From: Lachnospiraceae bacterium
GTDB taxonomy: Bacteria > Bacillota > Clostridia > Lachnospirales > Lachnospiraceae
Length of the DNA stretch: 62,799 nt
Assembly (NCBI GenBank): GCA_017635395.1
Contig: JAGBLN010000054.1
Span: 1-62,799, forward strand
Direction of reading: 5' to 3'
The position numbers and the translations under genes were made by a program. The notes under the pieces were generated by a model. The model had not been told where the DNA came from. It did no database searches and was given only the letters and a program-made list of their open reading frames with translations. Below, one piece after another: positions 18,176 through 27,465 of the stretch; the stretch's first letter is position 1, and the number at the start of each line of letters is the position of its first letter.

Positions 18176-19465
18176 ATGAAAAAGATGATCGGCATGGTTG
18201 CAGCCATAAGCGTTCTTGCATCGCTGAGCGCATGCACCGGCAAGGCTCCGGAAGAAACGACAGAGGGATTTTCTCCGAAGCTCAAGACAGATACGGCATG
18301 CGACATCACGGTAGTCGGAAGTTATGATAATTTTGAGGCTTTAGAAGCTGAATTTGACAGATTCAACGAGATATATCCGAATGTTCATCTTAGCTATGTG
18401 AAGCTTGATGACTATAACAATATATTGGATACAGTGCTGGAAGGTGATGACAGCCCCAATATTTTCTTTTCTTTTACCTGGATGATGGGTAATGAGAAAT
18501 ACGATCATGTATTCACTCATACGGAAGAGCTTTCTGATCCGGCATTGGGCCTTGATATGGATTGCATCCGCCCCGGTCTTATCAATCATGATGCGGAAGG
18601 CAATGTGATGATGGTGCCGATCTTTTCAAGAAGCTATGGCATGCTGGTGAACAAAGACCTGTTTGAAAAGGAAGGCTTAAGCGTCCCTGCTACAAGGACG
18701 GAGCTAATGACGGTGTGTGAAGAGTTTCATAACAAGGGGTATGAGAGCCCTATGATGGGTTACAGTCTGGACTCATCCGGATGTTTTATGTACACGCTTG
18801 CTTATCCTATGTTTGTTGCTACTCTTGCTGAGGATCCGGAAGCACTTGCACTTGCCAATGATCTTGATCCGGCAGCAGGAGAATATATGCGCCCGGCATT
18901 GGAATCCGTAGAACAGCTGATAGAGAGCGGATGTATTGATCTTAATGAGTGCGACAAGATCGAGGATAATTACACTGAGGTGATCCTCCGCTTTTTTGAG
19001 GGTGATGTACCCATGATGATCTGCGCCGGGGACACAGTATCCGGTACCAGGAAGAGGGAAAGCCAGTCCGAGGCATTTATCAATTCGCCTTTTGAGTATA
19101 TCTTTGTACCGATTCCGCTGACGGATGAAGGCGGCTACTTTATAGACAGTCCATCCGTAGAATTCTCAGTCAATAAGGAATGCGATAATCTGGATATGAC
19201 AAACGAGTTTATGCGTTTTCTTATCACGGACAGCGAACTGAATGAACTGGCTTCCGTGAAGCGTCTGATCACACCTACTGCGGATATGTCTTTTGACTCG
19301 GTTTATGCTCCCTTCAGCCAGGTGCCGTCTGAACGCACGATCTCACCGGAGGTAGTCGGCATTACGGATCCGCTTACAGTACAGATCAAGATGGCGTCAT
19401 TCCAGGTCGGAAAAGGCGATATCACCATAGATGATGCTGTTGCGATGTACGGAACCTTTGAGTAA
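18176..19465 (+). CDS. extracellular solute-binding lipoprotein
   Basis: 429 residues. The N-terminus is a lipoprotein signal with lipobox LSAC, so the mature protein starts at about Cys20 and is anchored outside the membrane. The rest resembles family 1 (sugar-type) ABC solute-binding proteins: ITVVGSYDNFEALEAEFDRF, then PNIFFSFTWMM, then VNKDLFEKEG. No permease or ATPase gene lies nearby. Instead a hybrid histidine kinase starts 16 bases downstream, so the protein may present a ligand to the kinase rather than feed a transporter (inference). It is the first gene after a strong promoter, with AAAGGGGG before the ATG. Confidence 0.88.
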   Translation: MKKMIGMVAAISVLASLSACTGKAPEETTEGFSPKLKTDTACDITVVGSYDNFEALEAEFDRFNEIYPNVHLSYVKLDDYNNILDTVLEGDDSPNIFFSFTWMMGNEKYDHVFTHTEELSDPALGLDMDCIRPGLINHDAEGNVMMVPIFSRSYGMLVNKDLFEKEGLSVPATRTELMTVCEEFHNKGYESPMMGYSLDSSGCFMYTLAYPMFVATLAEDPEALALANDLDPAAGEYMRPALESVEQLIESGCIDLNECDKIEDNYTEVILRFFEGDVPMMICAGDTVSGTRKRESQSEAFINSPFEYIFVPIPLTDEGGYFIDSPSVEFSVNKECDNLDMTNEFMRFLITDSELNELASVKRLITPTADMSFDSVYAPFSQVPSERTISPEVVGITDPLTVQIKMASFQVGKGDITIDDAVAMYGTFE

Positions 19466-19480
19466 AAAGCGGGAGGGCGT

Positions 19481-22303
19481 GTGAAGAAAGCGACGGTCAT
19501 CATTCCAAACCTTCTCATCATTGGATTTATACTGCTTTTTATCGTAAGGTATGCAAGTTTCAAGGTGGAAGAAAGCAACCGGAACGCGATAGAAGCATAT
19601 GAGAAGATGACTCTCACAGTGGAGCAGATCATTGCTAACTATATCGAGGATGAGCAGCATCTGTGCGATATATGGTCGAACTATGTCAACAACTCCGCGG
19701 AGGCCGGCACCCCGATGACTGCGGAGGAGGCGATCTCCTATATCAGAAAGGCTAAGATATCTCCCGAGATATCCGGCCATCTCATTTTCATGGACGATCC
19801 GAATCTTTCGGGCATATCAACTGCGGAAAATGTGAGCAAGCCCGGCGATTACTCGGTTTCCTACAAAAATATATATATCTTTGACAATCTTGAAAGTGTG
19901 AGCAATGCTACCGGTGTAGTTAATATCACGCGGGCTTACACAAATCCCACGAACGGAATACAGTCCATCGCATTTATGAATTACGTGAAGGTTCTTGACC
20001 CGGATACCGGGGAATTAAGGACCGCTCTTTTGATGCGTGTGGTTCCGCTTAGCCTTCTCGAGCAGAAACTGGTTTTCTTAAAAGGTGAATACGAGAGTAT
20101 TGAAATAAGTATCTTTGACAAAGACGGCGACTATATTATCCACGGCAAATCATTAAAGAACAGCAATTTCTTTGAATATTACAAATCCTATAACGATGTT
20201 ACCGCTGAGGAATATGAGAGCTTTATGCAGGAGATCATTGGCGGAGAAGGTTCGATGGTCATTAAGAACTCCAAGGGTGAGGACTGCGTGATAGCCTATA
20301 CGCCCTTTGAATCACTGAAGTCCTGGTACCTGCTTGCGTACATTCCAAAGGATGACCTGGTGCAGAACCGCGTGGTTGACTGGCTTTTGTTAGGTATCGT
20401 TTCAGTAGGACTTGTCAGCCTGCTCATATATAATTTCGTTATACTGATGATATATAACCGTAAACTTTCGGAAGCGGCATTGGAGGCCAATAAGGCCAAT
20501 GATGCCAAGTCCTACTTCCTTTCAACAATGTCACATGATATCCGTACCCCCATGAATGCCATCCTTGGACTAAACGAGATGGTATTAAGGGACAGCAATG
20601 ACGAGACAATCATTGGTTATTCCGAGAATATCAGGACAGCCGGCAATACGCTTTTAGGCATCATAAACGATATCCTGGACTTCTCGAAGATCGAAGCCGG
20701 CAAAATGGACATCATCAATGTGGATTACAGTTTTGTGTCCGTACTGAACGACATTGTAAACATGGTGCAGAAGAAGGCTGAAGAAAAAGGTCTGGCTTTT
20801 AACATGGATATAGACAGGGAGATACCTCTGATACTTAACGGGGACGAGATAAGGATCAAGCAGGTCATAACAAATATCCTTTCCAATGCGGTCAAATATA
20901 CCAAGGAAGGTTCTATAACCTTTTCTGCGGGATATGAAAAAATACCGGAGAAACCGGATAGCATTAAACTGAAGATAAGCATTGCCGATACCGGGATAGG
21001 GATCAAGCCGGAAGATATGGACCGGCTTTTCAAGGCATTCGAGCGTATTGAGGAAAAAAGAAACCGCAATATAGAAGGTACGGGCCTTGGCATGACCATA
21101 GCGCAGAGCTTTCTGTCCATGATGGGCAGCCGTCTTGATGTAGAAAGTGTTTACGGAGAGGGATCGGTATTTTCTTTTGCCTTGGAACAGAAGGTGGTAA
21201 AATGGGATCCCGTCGGAAATTACGAGGAAGCGTTTAAGCGCTCGCTGAAAGAAAGACAGGGGTATCGTGAGAAGTTTACCGCGCCTTATGCGAAAATACT
21301 CGTTGTTGATGATACTCCCGTTAATCTTACTGTATTTGCCAATCTTTTGAAACGCACAAAGATTCAGATCGATACTGCGGAATCCGGTGATGAAGCAATC
21401 GCGATGTATAAAAACAGGCATTATGATGTGATATTCCTGGATCATATGATGCCGGATAAGGACGGTATCGAGACCCTTGTAGAGATGCGGGAGCTTAAGG
21501 AAACTCCGAACGGGGATACACCGATCATCTGTCTTACCGCCAATGCGATATCGGGTATGCGCGAGATGTATATCAAGGCAGGCTTTGACGACTATATTAC
21601 AAAACCGATAGATCCCGATCGCCTGGAAGTGATGCTTTTGCAATATCTGCCGAAGGGGAAGGTGGCACCGGCATCGGATGCTGGCGGAGATGACGATTAT
21701 GTGCTCCCGGACTTTCTCTTTCATCTGGATGCGATCGATGTGGGCTCCGGTCTGAATCACTGCGGCAACGGCGAGTCTTATATGGCGACGTTAAAGATGT
21801 ATCTTGACACGGCCGTTAAAAATGCGGATGACATCGAAAGGTTCTGGGCTGCGAGGGATATTAAGAATACAACGATAAAGATCCATGCCCTTAAGAGTAC
21901 CTCCAGGGTAATAGGAGCGCTGGAGCTCGGAGAGTTTGCGGCAAGGCTTGAAAAAGCCGGGGATATGGGTGATACGGAAACGATCGGCAGGGAACTGTCA
22001 AAGCTTATTTCGCAGTACAGGAAGCTGGCCAAAGCTCTGGAGCCGTTAAATGAGCAGGATGATCCGGAGAATGATGATCGTCCGCTTATTACCATGGAGG
22101 AATTAAATGAGGCCTACAGGACTCTGTCAGAGTTCTGCGCAAGCTTTGATTTTGACAGCGTGGTCCATGTGGCACAGTCTCTGGAAGGATACAGGATCCC
22201 CGAAGATGAGGCGACAAGGGTTGACGCGATCATAAAAGCAGTGGACAATTTTGATTATGAAATGATACCCGGGATAATCAAAGGAGAGGTAGGACAGCCA
22301 TGA
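19481..22303 (+). CDS. hybrid sensor histidine kinase with receiver and Hpt domains
   Basis: 940 residues. One membrane helix (about 7-25), an extracellular sensor region (about 26-295, probably Cache-like), a second helix (about 298-323), a DHp domain with phospho-acceptor His352 in SHDIRTPMNA, an ATPase domain (NILSNAVKYT, DTGIGI, GTGLGM), a receiver (VVDDTP, phospho-acceptor Asp in FLDHMMP) and an Hpt domain with HALKSTSR. A further ~60-residue helical tail follows. It therefore contains a complete His-Asp-His relay. GTG start with GGGAGG upstream, 16 bases after the lipoprotein gene. It overlaps the next response-regulator gene by four bases (ATGA), so that regulator is the likely phosphate target. 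Confidence 0.93.
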   Translation: MKKATVIIPNLLIIGFILLFIVRYASFKVEESNRNAIEAYEKMTLTVEQIIANYIEDEQHLCDIWSNYVNNSAEAGTPMTAEEAISYIRKAKISPEISGHLIFMDDPNLSGISTAENVSKPGDYSVSYKNIYIFDNLESVSNATGVVNITRAYTNPTNGIQSIAFMNYVKVLDPDTGELRTALLMRVVPLSLLEQKLVFLKGEYESIEISIFDKDGDYIIHGKSLKNSNFFEYYKSYNDVTAEEYESFMQEIIGGEGSMVIKNSKGEDCVIAYTPFESLKSWYLLAYIPKDDLVQNRVVDWLLLGIVSVGLVSLLIYNFVILMIYNRKLSEAALEANKANDAKSYFLSTMSHDIRTPMNAILGLNEMVLRDSNDETIIGYSENIRTAGNTLLGIINDILDFSKIEAGKMDIINVDYSFVSVLNDIVNMVQKKAEEKGLAFNMDIDREIPLILNGDEIRIKQVITNILSNAVKYTKEGSITFSAGYEKIPEKPDSIKLKISIADTGIGIKPEDMDRLFKAFERIEEKRNRNIEGTGLGMTIAQSFLSMMGSRLDVESVYGEGSVFSFALEQKVVKWDPVGNYEEAFKRSLKERQGYREKFTAPYAKILVVDDTPVNLTVFANLLKRTKIQIDTAESGDEAIAMYKNRHYDVIFLDHMMPDKDGIETLVEMRELKETPNGDTPIICLTANAISGMREMYIKAGFDDYITKPIDPDRLEVMLLQYLPKGKVAPASDAGGDDDYVLPDFLFHLDAIDVGSGLNHCGNGESYMATLKMYLDTAVKNADDIERFWAARDIKNTTIKIHALKSTSRVIGALELGEFAARLEKAGDMGDTETIGRELSKLISQYRKLAKALEPLNEQDDPENDDRPLITMEELNEAYRTLSEFCASFDFDSVVHVAQSLEGYRIPEDEATRVDAIIKAVDNFDYEMIPGIIKGEVGQP

Positions 22304-23073
22304 CAACCGGCAAAATACTTATAATAAGCAGCGGATCCGGATTTACAGCTGATGCGCTTGACAGCAATCTTAAGAAAGCGGGATTTACTACTGTATTTTC
22401 AGAGCCTGTAGTAAAGAGCATTGAGGTTAACAGGATCGACTGCGACATTGTTCTCATGCTGGCGGGGGATTATGTGTACGACTCTGCGGAAGCGCTTGTC
22501 TATATCAAAGATATCACATCGGATGATGACATTCCGTTTTGCGTTATCGGGTACGAGCAGGAGCTTGCGCAGATAGCAAAGTACATTCCGGAAGAACGGA
22601 TCAGAAAGGTATTCAAGCGTCCCTTCGATGCGAAATATATTGCCGAAGAATTGACGGCGGTTGCCGAAGTAGCTTCTGAGCACAGGCTTGAAAAGCGTAT
22701 CCTTCTGGTGGATGATGATCCGACATTCCTAAAGATGCTTCAGGGCTGGCTTTCTGACCGGTACCGCATTACTGCGGTTAAATCGGGAATGCAGGCCATA
22801 ACATATATCGCTCACCATACGCCGGATCTCATTCTGCTTGATTATGATATGCCCATAACTCCGGGCCCACAGGTAATGGAGATGATCAGGAGCGAAATAA
22901 GCGCTTCCGAGATCCCTATCATATTCCTGACCGGTAAATCCGACCGTGAAAGTATTATGAGTGTTATGCGGCTGAAGCCCCAGGGATATCTGTTGAAAAC
23001 CATGAGCAAAGAAGCAATCGTGGAAGCTGTCGATAATTACTTTATTGCGCACAGGTGGGATTATCTGAACTGA
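22300..23073 (+). CDS. double-receiver response regulator, no output domain
   Basis: 257 residues. Residues 1 to about 125 look like a receiver that has lost its acidic pocket and phospho-Asp (LIISSGSG, then LMLAGDYVYDS). Residues about 130-257 are a complete receiver: LLVDDDP, phospho-Asp in LLDYDMP, FLTGKS and the conserved Lys in LLKT. There is no DNA-binding or enzymatic output. The start overlaps the kinase stop. A paralogue with the same architecture is encoded at 30.7 kb. It may act as a phosphate shuttle or through protein contacts. Confidence 0.88.
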   Translation: MTTGKILIISSGSGFTADALDSNLKKAGFTTVFSEPVVKSIEVNRIDCDIVLMLAGDYVYDSAEALVYIKDITSDDDIPFCVIGYEQELAQIAKYIPEERIRKVFKRPFDAKYIAEELTAVAEVASEHRLEKRILLVDDDPTFLKMLQGWLSDRYRITAVKSGMQAITYIAHHTPDLILLDYDMPITPGPQVMEMIRSEISASEIPIIFLTGKSDRESIMSVMRLKPQGYLLKTMSKEAIVEAVDNYFIAHRWDYLN

Positions 23074-23118
23074 TCCCTTATTAAATTATTAAGAGGCATC
23101 AATATTCTTTATCGCATC

Positions 23119-23144
23119 AGAGAATTTGCTTTCACAAATTCTCT
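23119..23144 (+). promoter_or_regulatory. perfect hairpin ahead of the HD-GYP gene
   Basis: AGAGAATTTG (23119-23128), six-base loop, CAAATTCTCT (23135-23144). There is no T run, so it is not a standard terminator. It lies in the mRNA leader about 35 bases before the start codon and could be an operator, a processing site or a translation control element. Confidence 0.5.
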
Positions 23145-23178
23145 ACATGTAGCCGCCAAAGTGGCAGAAAGGGAAAAT

Positions 23179-24189
23179 ATGGAAGAGAGAATCGTAGTAG
23201 TTGATGATGACGCCATGATACTCAAACATGCAAATAGGATACTTACGGAAGCTGGTTTCAGGGTCACATGCTTAAAGAACGGCAGGCTTTTGATGGACTA
23301 TATCGCAATGAATCCGGTTGACCTTCTTTTGCTGGATATAAGAATGCCTGAGATGGACGGCTTTGAGACGATCTGTGCATTAAGGGAGTGGGAAAGTGAG
23401 AATTCCAAAGAGGAAGTTCCGGTAATTTTCCTTACTGCAAATGAGGATTCCGATTCAGAGGCAAAGGGCCTTTCTCTTGGTGCTATGGATTTTATAAGAA
23501 AGCCTTTTTCTTCGGAGGCCTTAAAGATAAGGGTACGAAATCTTCTTGACCTTATACTTCTTCAGAGAGATCTTCACCGGGAGGTGGCTAAAAAGACTGC
23601 CGAGCTTGAAAGCCTTTCACTGCATGTGGTACACACTCTCGCTAAAACCATAGATGCCCATGATGCATATACGAATGGTCATTCCGAAAGGGTAGCGTCA
23701 TACTCCAAGGAGATAGCCAGAAGATACGGCTATGATGAGGGGAGACAGGAAGAAATCTACATGATGGGACTCCTGCATGATGTAGGCAAGATAAGTGTTT
23801 CAGATACTGTGATAAATAAGCCTGGAAGACTTACGGATGAGGAATATATGCAGATCAAGCAGCATCCTGTGAAGGGGGCTGAGATACTGACGACCATCAG
23901 TGAAATGCCAAAGTTAGTAACCGGAGCAAGATGGCATCATGAAAGGTATGACGGCAAGGGTTATCCCGACGGCTTAAAGGGTGAAGAAATCCCGGAAGAA
24001 GCCAGGATCATTGCTGTTGCGGATGCCTATGACGCAATGACCAGTCACAGGAGTTACAGGGACATTATTCCCCAGGATCATGTGAAAAGTGAGCTGGAAA
24101 AGGGGATGGGTACACAGTTTGATGAGAAATTCGCACGCATTATGCTTGAGATGATCGCTGAGGATCAGGAGTATACCATGCATGAGTGA
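23179..24189 (+). CDS. response regulator with HD-GYP domain (c-di-GMP phosphodiesterase)
   Basis: 336 residues. An N-terminal receiver (VVDDDAMI, phospho-Asp in LLDIRMPE, FLTAN, KPFS) is joined by a helix to an HD-GYP domain with LLHDVGKI, HHERYDGKGYP and ADAYDAMTSHRSYR. The metal and substrate motifs are all present, so cyclic di-GMP hydrolysis is expected, gated by phosphorylation. The likely kinase is the hybrid kinase upstream. I start at the ATG at 23179 with AAAGGG upstream; a GTG at 23161 is less likely. It may oppose the membrane cyclase near 4 kb and feed into motility. Confidence 0.93.
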   Translation: MEERIVVVDDDAMILKHANRILTEAGFRVTCLKNGRLLMDYIAMNPVDLLLLDIRMPEMDGFETICALREWESENSKEEVPVIFLTANEDSDSEAKGLSLGAMDFIRKPFSSEALKIRVRNLLDLILLQRDLHREVAKKTAELESLSLHVVHTLAKTIDAHDAYTNGHSERVASYSKEIARRYGYDEGRQEEIYMMGLLHDVGKISVSDTVINKPGRLTDEEYMQIKQHPVKGAEILTTISEMPKLVTGARWHHERYDGKGYPDGLKGEEIPEEARIIAVADAYDAMTSHRSYRDIIPQDHVKSELEKGMGTQFDEKFARIMLEMIAEDQEYTMHE

Positions 24190-24310
24190 TGATAATCCTA
24201 TGGAGAAGCGGTCAGCTGCAAAAGCAGTTGTGGAGAAAACCGGACATTTGTGGTAGTATTTATAAATGTAACCGGAGCTTATTATGAGTATGAAGGCAAG
24301 GGGGAAACAG

Positions 24311-24931
24311 ATGCAGACAGTTAAAGTAATCATAAAAAATGACGGGACAGGCTTAGAAGAAGCGCTGGATAGAACTACAGCGTTTGCAGAAGAACTTAAT
24401 CTTCCGCAGAAGGAACGCATCCGCCTGAGACTGCTGGGTGAGGAACTTTTCGGAGTCGTATGTGCAGTGACCAAGGAGTTTTCAGCTGAGTACTGGGCAG
24501 AGCTTGACGGGGATACTGCAAAGCTTACCCTTGAAGCAAAGACAAATATGGATCCTGAAAAGAAGATGAACCTTGTTGACATTTCTTCAAAGGGCAGAAA
24601 TGAAGCGAACAAGGGCCTGATGGGAAGGATATTTGATATTTTTGAATATATAATGTTCACTCCTGTGGATGTAGAGGCTTTTGACATGGCACAGATGCAG
24701 GCCGGTAACGTACAGATGGGATGCTATGCAGGCGCCGTGACATCAAGCTATATATGGTCTTTGGATCAGTATAGGAATGATGTTAAGAATGCCCATGACA
24801 ATAATGAAGCAGAAGCAGAGTGGGACGAGCTGGAGAAATCCATCATTGCAAATATTGCAGATGATGTTAAGGTCTGGATAGAAGGAGACAAGGTCTGCCT
24901 TGTGATTGAAAAGGAAGTTCATGCAGGCTGA
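24311..24931 (+). CDS. GHKL ATPase-like protein, possible anti-sigma kinase partner of STAS
   Basis: 206 residues. The first ~110 residues resemble the GHKL fold of anti-sigma factor kinases (RLRLLGEELFGVV as a divergent N-box, later GLMGRIFDIFEY), but the classical ATP-binding asparagine is not obvious. The C-terminal half is acidic and unlike known RsbW/SpoIIAB. The following gene encodes a STAS antagonist, the usual partner. I prefer the ATG at 24311, preceded by CAAGGGGG, over an ATG at 24284. It could regulate a sigma factor or act as an output of the phosphorelay. Assignment is moderate. Confidence 0.6.
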   Translation: MQTVKVIIKNDGTGLEEALDRTTAFAEELNLPQKERIRLRLLGEELFGVVCAVTKEFSAEYWAELDGDTAKLTLEAKTNMDPEKKMNLVDISSKGRNEANKGLMGRIFDIFEYIMFTPVDVEAFDMAQMQAGNVQMGCYAGAVTSSYIWSLDQYRNDVKNAHDNNEAEAEWDELEKSIIANIADDVKVWIEGDKVCLVIEKEVHAG

Positions 24932-24972
24932 TAGCGTGCTAAATATAAAGCAGGCGCGGCAAAGGAGGCAAT

Positions 24973-25275
24973 ATGTTAAACATTAAACAGGAAAAAGACG
25001 GAGAAAAGCTTACGGTTGCGCTTGAGGGAAGGCTGGATACCACCACTGCTCCGCAGCTGGATAAGGAACTGGATCCCATTGCGGAAGACGTGAAGGAGCT
25101 GGTTTTTGATATAACAAATCTGGACTATGTTTCTTCGGCAGGACTCAGGATACTTCTTTCAATGCATAAGAATATGAGCGCGCGTGGACGCATGGTGCTT
25201 CGCGGCGCAAACGAGAATGTAATGGAAGTTTTTGAAGTGACGGGCTTTGCCAATATTCTGAATATTGAAGCCTGA
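24973..25275 (+). CDS. STAS-domain anti-sigma factor antagonist
   Basis: 100 residues, a single STAS domain of the SpoIIAA/RsbV type: VALEGRLDTTTAPQLDKEL, then DYVSSAGLRILLS with the serine normally phosphorylated by the partner kinase. AAAGGAGG lies before the ATG. It follows the GHKL-like gene by about 40 bases, making a candidate partner-switching pair. No sigma factor gene is adjacent. Confidence 0.9.
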   Translation: MLNIKQEKDGEKLTVALEGRLDTTTAPQLDKELDPIAEDVKELVFDITNLDYVSSAGLRILLSMHKNMSARGRMVLRGANENVMEVFEVTGFANILNIEA

Positions 25276-25342
25276 ATAATGCAGTTTATCATATCTAGGG
25301 TATGTTTCCTTTTTTCAAGCAATTAGCAAGTTCATATTGTGC

Positions 25343-25378
25343 ATCAGATGGGCAGGCCCTTCGCGGCCTGTCCGTATC
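25343..25378 (+). terminator. hairpin between the STAS and phosphopantetheinyl transferase genes
   Basis: GGGCAGGCC (25350-25358) pairs with GGCCTGTCC (25365-25373) over a CTTCGC loop, with weaker pairing outside. No T run follows, so it is at best a weak terminator or an mRNA-stability structure. Confidence 0.4.
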
Positions 25379-25462
25379 AGTATGTACCGGCCGGATGGCT
25401 TGTGGTGAGGCAGAGGTTTCAATTCAGACATTTGGGGGCTTTCGCTCCCTGGAGATGAAAGA

Positions 25463-26161
25463 ATGATGCGTGTGTACCTTATGGATATAGGCGGCCTTGA
25501 ATCAGCGGATGCATGTGCAGGCGCACTGGAACTGATAGATCCGGATCGGAGGAAACAGCTTGAGGGACGGACCGGCAAGCCGGCCACGCTGTCCCTTGCG
25601 GCAGGAATGCTTATTCAGTGTGCATACCTGGATTACAGTAAGGAAGGCGCCGGTGAAAAAGAAATCTTGTTTTATTCCAAGGATGCGATAGAATGTACAA
25701 GTGTGCTGAAGGCTGCAGGTCATGTTGAGAATGTATGCAAGAGTTCAGACGGCAGGCCTTATTTTCCGGAACACCCGGATGTTTTCTTCAGTGTATCACA
25801 TTCCGGCGGCTATGCGGCTTGTTCGTGTTCGGATGTTCCTAATGGAATCGATATACAGGAACACCGGGAACTTAGCTGTGATATATCGGGCAGGTATTTC
25901 GCCGGCGAAGAGGATGAATACCTAAAGAATGAATCCTCAAATGTTACCATGGATTTCTTTGACCTATGGTGTCTCCACGAGGCGTACATGAAGTACACGG
26001 GACTGGGGATGAAACAGGGGATGAAGGATGTGAGTTTCCTTCCTGTGCTTAAAGCAGATAATATGAAAGCTTGCATTAAAACGGATGAGGCTAAAAAAAT
26101 ATGTGCACAGATCCTGCAGGCTCCTGCGGGATACAGTCTGGGAGTTGTAAGCGGCTTATAG
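25463..26161 (+). CDS. Sfp-type 4'-phosphopantetheinyl transferase
   Basis: 232 residues. It moves phosphopantetheine from CoA to a serine of a carrier protein. The Mg-binding motif is GIDIQ (consensus G-I/V-D), and the second motif is DLWCLHEAYMKYTG, matching W-x-x-x-E-A-x-x-K. VSHSGGYAAC precedes them, as in Sfp. No polyketide, peptide-synthetase or fatty acid genes are in the window, so the carrier protein is elsewhere. ATG at 25463 preceded by GGAGATG. Confidence 0.85.
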   Translation: MMRVYLMDIGGLESADACAGALELIDPDRRKQLEGRTGKPATLSLAAGMLIQCAYLDYSKEGAGEKEILFYSKDAIECTSVLKAAGHVENVCKSSDGRPYFPEHPDVFFSVSHSGGYAACSCSDVPNGIDIQEHRELSCDISGRYFAGEEDEYLKNESSNVTMDFFDLWCLHEAYMKYTGLGMKQGMKDVSFLPVLKADNMKACIKTDEAKKICAQILQAPAGYSLGVVSGL

Positions 26162-26210
26162 GCCTTGCGGAGGCAGACTGTGGCTGTAATGTCCGGTGCC
26201 TGGAGGAATG

Positions 26211-26921
26211 ATGGATAAGTTATATATAGTTATACCGGCGTATAACGAATCAGAAAACATAAGACAGCTGGTCGAGGACTGGTATCCCGTGATAGAAAAG
26301 CACAACGGGGAAGGGGAAAGCCGGATGGTGGTCATAGATGACGGCAGCAAGGACGACACCTTTAAGATACTCTGCGAAATGGCTAAGGACAGGCCGCTGC
26401 TGCAGCCGCTTACCAAGGAAAACGGTGGGCATGGCGCAACCATTCTTTATGGTTATAAATATGCGCTGGCCCATGGTGCGGACTACATCTTCCAGACGGA
26501 TTCAGACGGACAGACGCTGCCGGAGGAGTTTGAGCCTTTCTGGAAGCGCAGGAAAAAGTATGACATGGTCATAGGCTGGCGCAGGACCAGGGGGGACGGC
26601 GCAGGGCGGGTGTTCGTGACCAGGACGCTTCGGAAGGTCATAAACGTATGCTTCGGGGTGAAGATTCCTGATGCAAACACTCCGTATAGACTGATGAATG
26701 CGAGAACGCTGGAAAAGTACATTGATATCATACCCGAGGATTATTTCCTTACCAATGTGGTGGTGTCGGTAATCTTTAAGAAGAAGGGCTGCCGCACAAG
26801 ATATATACCTATTACATTCAGACCGAGGCAGGGTGGGGTAAATTCCATAAATATGATCAAGATCATAAAAATCGGAACCCAGGCGCTGCGGGATTTCAGG
26901 ATGATAAACAAGAGGCTGTAA
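26211..26921 (+). CDS. family 2 glycosyltransferase (dolichol-phosphate-mannose synthase-like)
   Basis: 236 residues, GT-A fold. VIPAYNESENI, DDGSKDDT and the metal-binding QTDSDGQTLPE are typical. The lack of membrane helices suggests a cytosolic enzyme that charges a lipid carrier or acceptor with sugar. It differs from the RQGxARN family further downstream. Of the clustered start codons I use the ATG at 26211, best spaced from TGGAGG (26201-26206). Sugar and acceptor unknown. Confidence 0.85.
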   Translation: MDKLYIVIPAYNESENIRQLVEDWYPVIEKHNGEGESRMVVIDDGSKDDTFKILCEMAKDRPLLQPLTKENGGHGATILYGYKYALAHGADYIFQTDSDGQTLPEEFEPFWKRRKKYDMVIGWRRTRGDGAGRVFVTRTLRKVINVCFGVKIPDANTPYRLMNARTLEKYIDIIPEDYFLTNVVVSVIFKKKGCRTRYIPITFRPRQGGVNSINMIKIIKIGTQALRDFRMINKRL

Positions 26922-26968
26922 TATAGCGGATGGACAGGCGGACGTAAGTGCGGCATAGCGCACAAAGT

Positions 26969-26996
26969 TTGCATATGGTTAATAAAGTGGTAGAAT
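26969..26996 (+). promoter_or_regulatory. promoter of the 27.0-kb orphan gene
   Basis: TTGCAT (26969-26974) and TAGAAT (26991-26996) with a 16-base spacer, ahead of the orphan gene at 27041. Confidence 0.5.
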
Positions 26997-27040
26997 AGCT
27001 GTAGTTTTCGGGAAAGTTGCGGAATTAGGAGGCGTAGGCG

Positions 27041-27373
27041 TTGAACATCGATAATATGATGACCAGGGTAAAAGTGAATAATGAGATAGACCTTTGCGAG
27101 CTGGTCGGTGGAAAGAAGAAGAACATCGATGTGACGAGGCACAAGATCGAGGCTGCGCTTCAGTATGCCCGTGTTTCATATTTTCTGAGGTGGCAGGAGC
27201 CAGGGTTTTTCAGCAGGTTATTCAAGGGCGAAAAGACAAGGGTTGTTTTCTGCATCAATGCGGCCCAGCTGGAAGATGCGATGAAGGTTTTTGATGAGCT
27301 TCAGCTGGCTGAGGATGAAGTGAAATTCCTGGGTGGCAAATCCAAGAACAAGTATATGTATGCAGAGCAGTAA
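27041..27373 (+). CDS. conserved-looking protein of unknown function
   Basis: A 110-residue protein I do not recognise. It appears soluble and mixed alpha/beta, with a basic middle (GEKTRVVFC) and an acidic C-terminal third. AGGAGG at 27027-27032 is ideally spaced from a TTG at 27041, so I accept the TTG start; the next ATG is at 27056. It is monocistronic, with its own promoter and a strong terminator. Confidence 0.7.
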   Translation: MNIDNMMTRVKVNNEIDLCELVGGKKKNIDVTRHKIEAALQYARVSYFLRWQEPGFFSRLFKGEKTRVVFCINAAQLEDAMKVFDELQLAEDEVKFLGGKSKNKYMYAEQ

Positions 27374-27465
27374 GACAGTAGCGGAAAACGGATCCCACTA
27401 GATTTTGTCCCTGCGCGGCTTGAAAGGCTAGTTAGAATAGATTTCGACAAATAAGAGATAACAGG

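Noticed and set aside
18176-19465. Sugar ABC transporter operon
   Set aside because: Only the binding protein is present; no permease or ATPase gene is in the neighbourhood.
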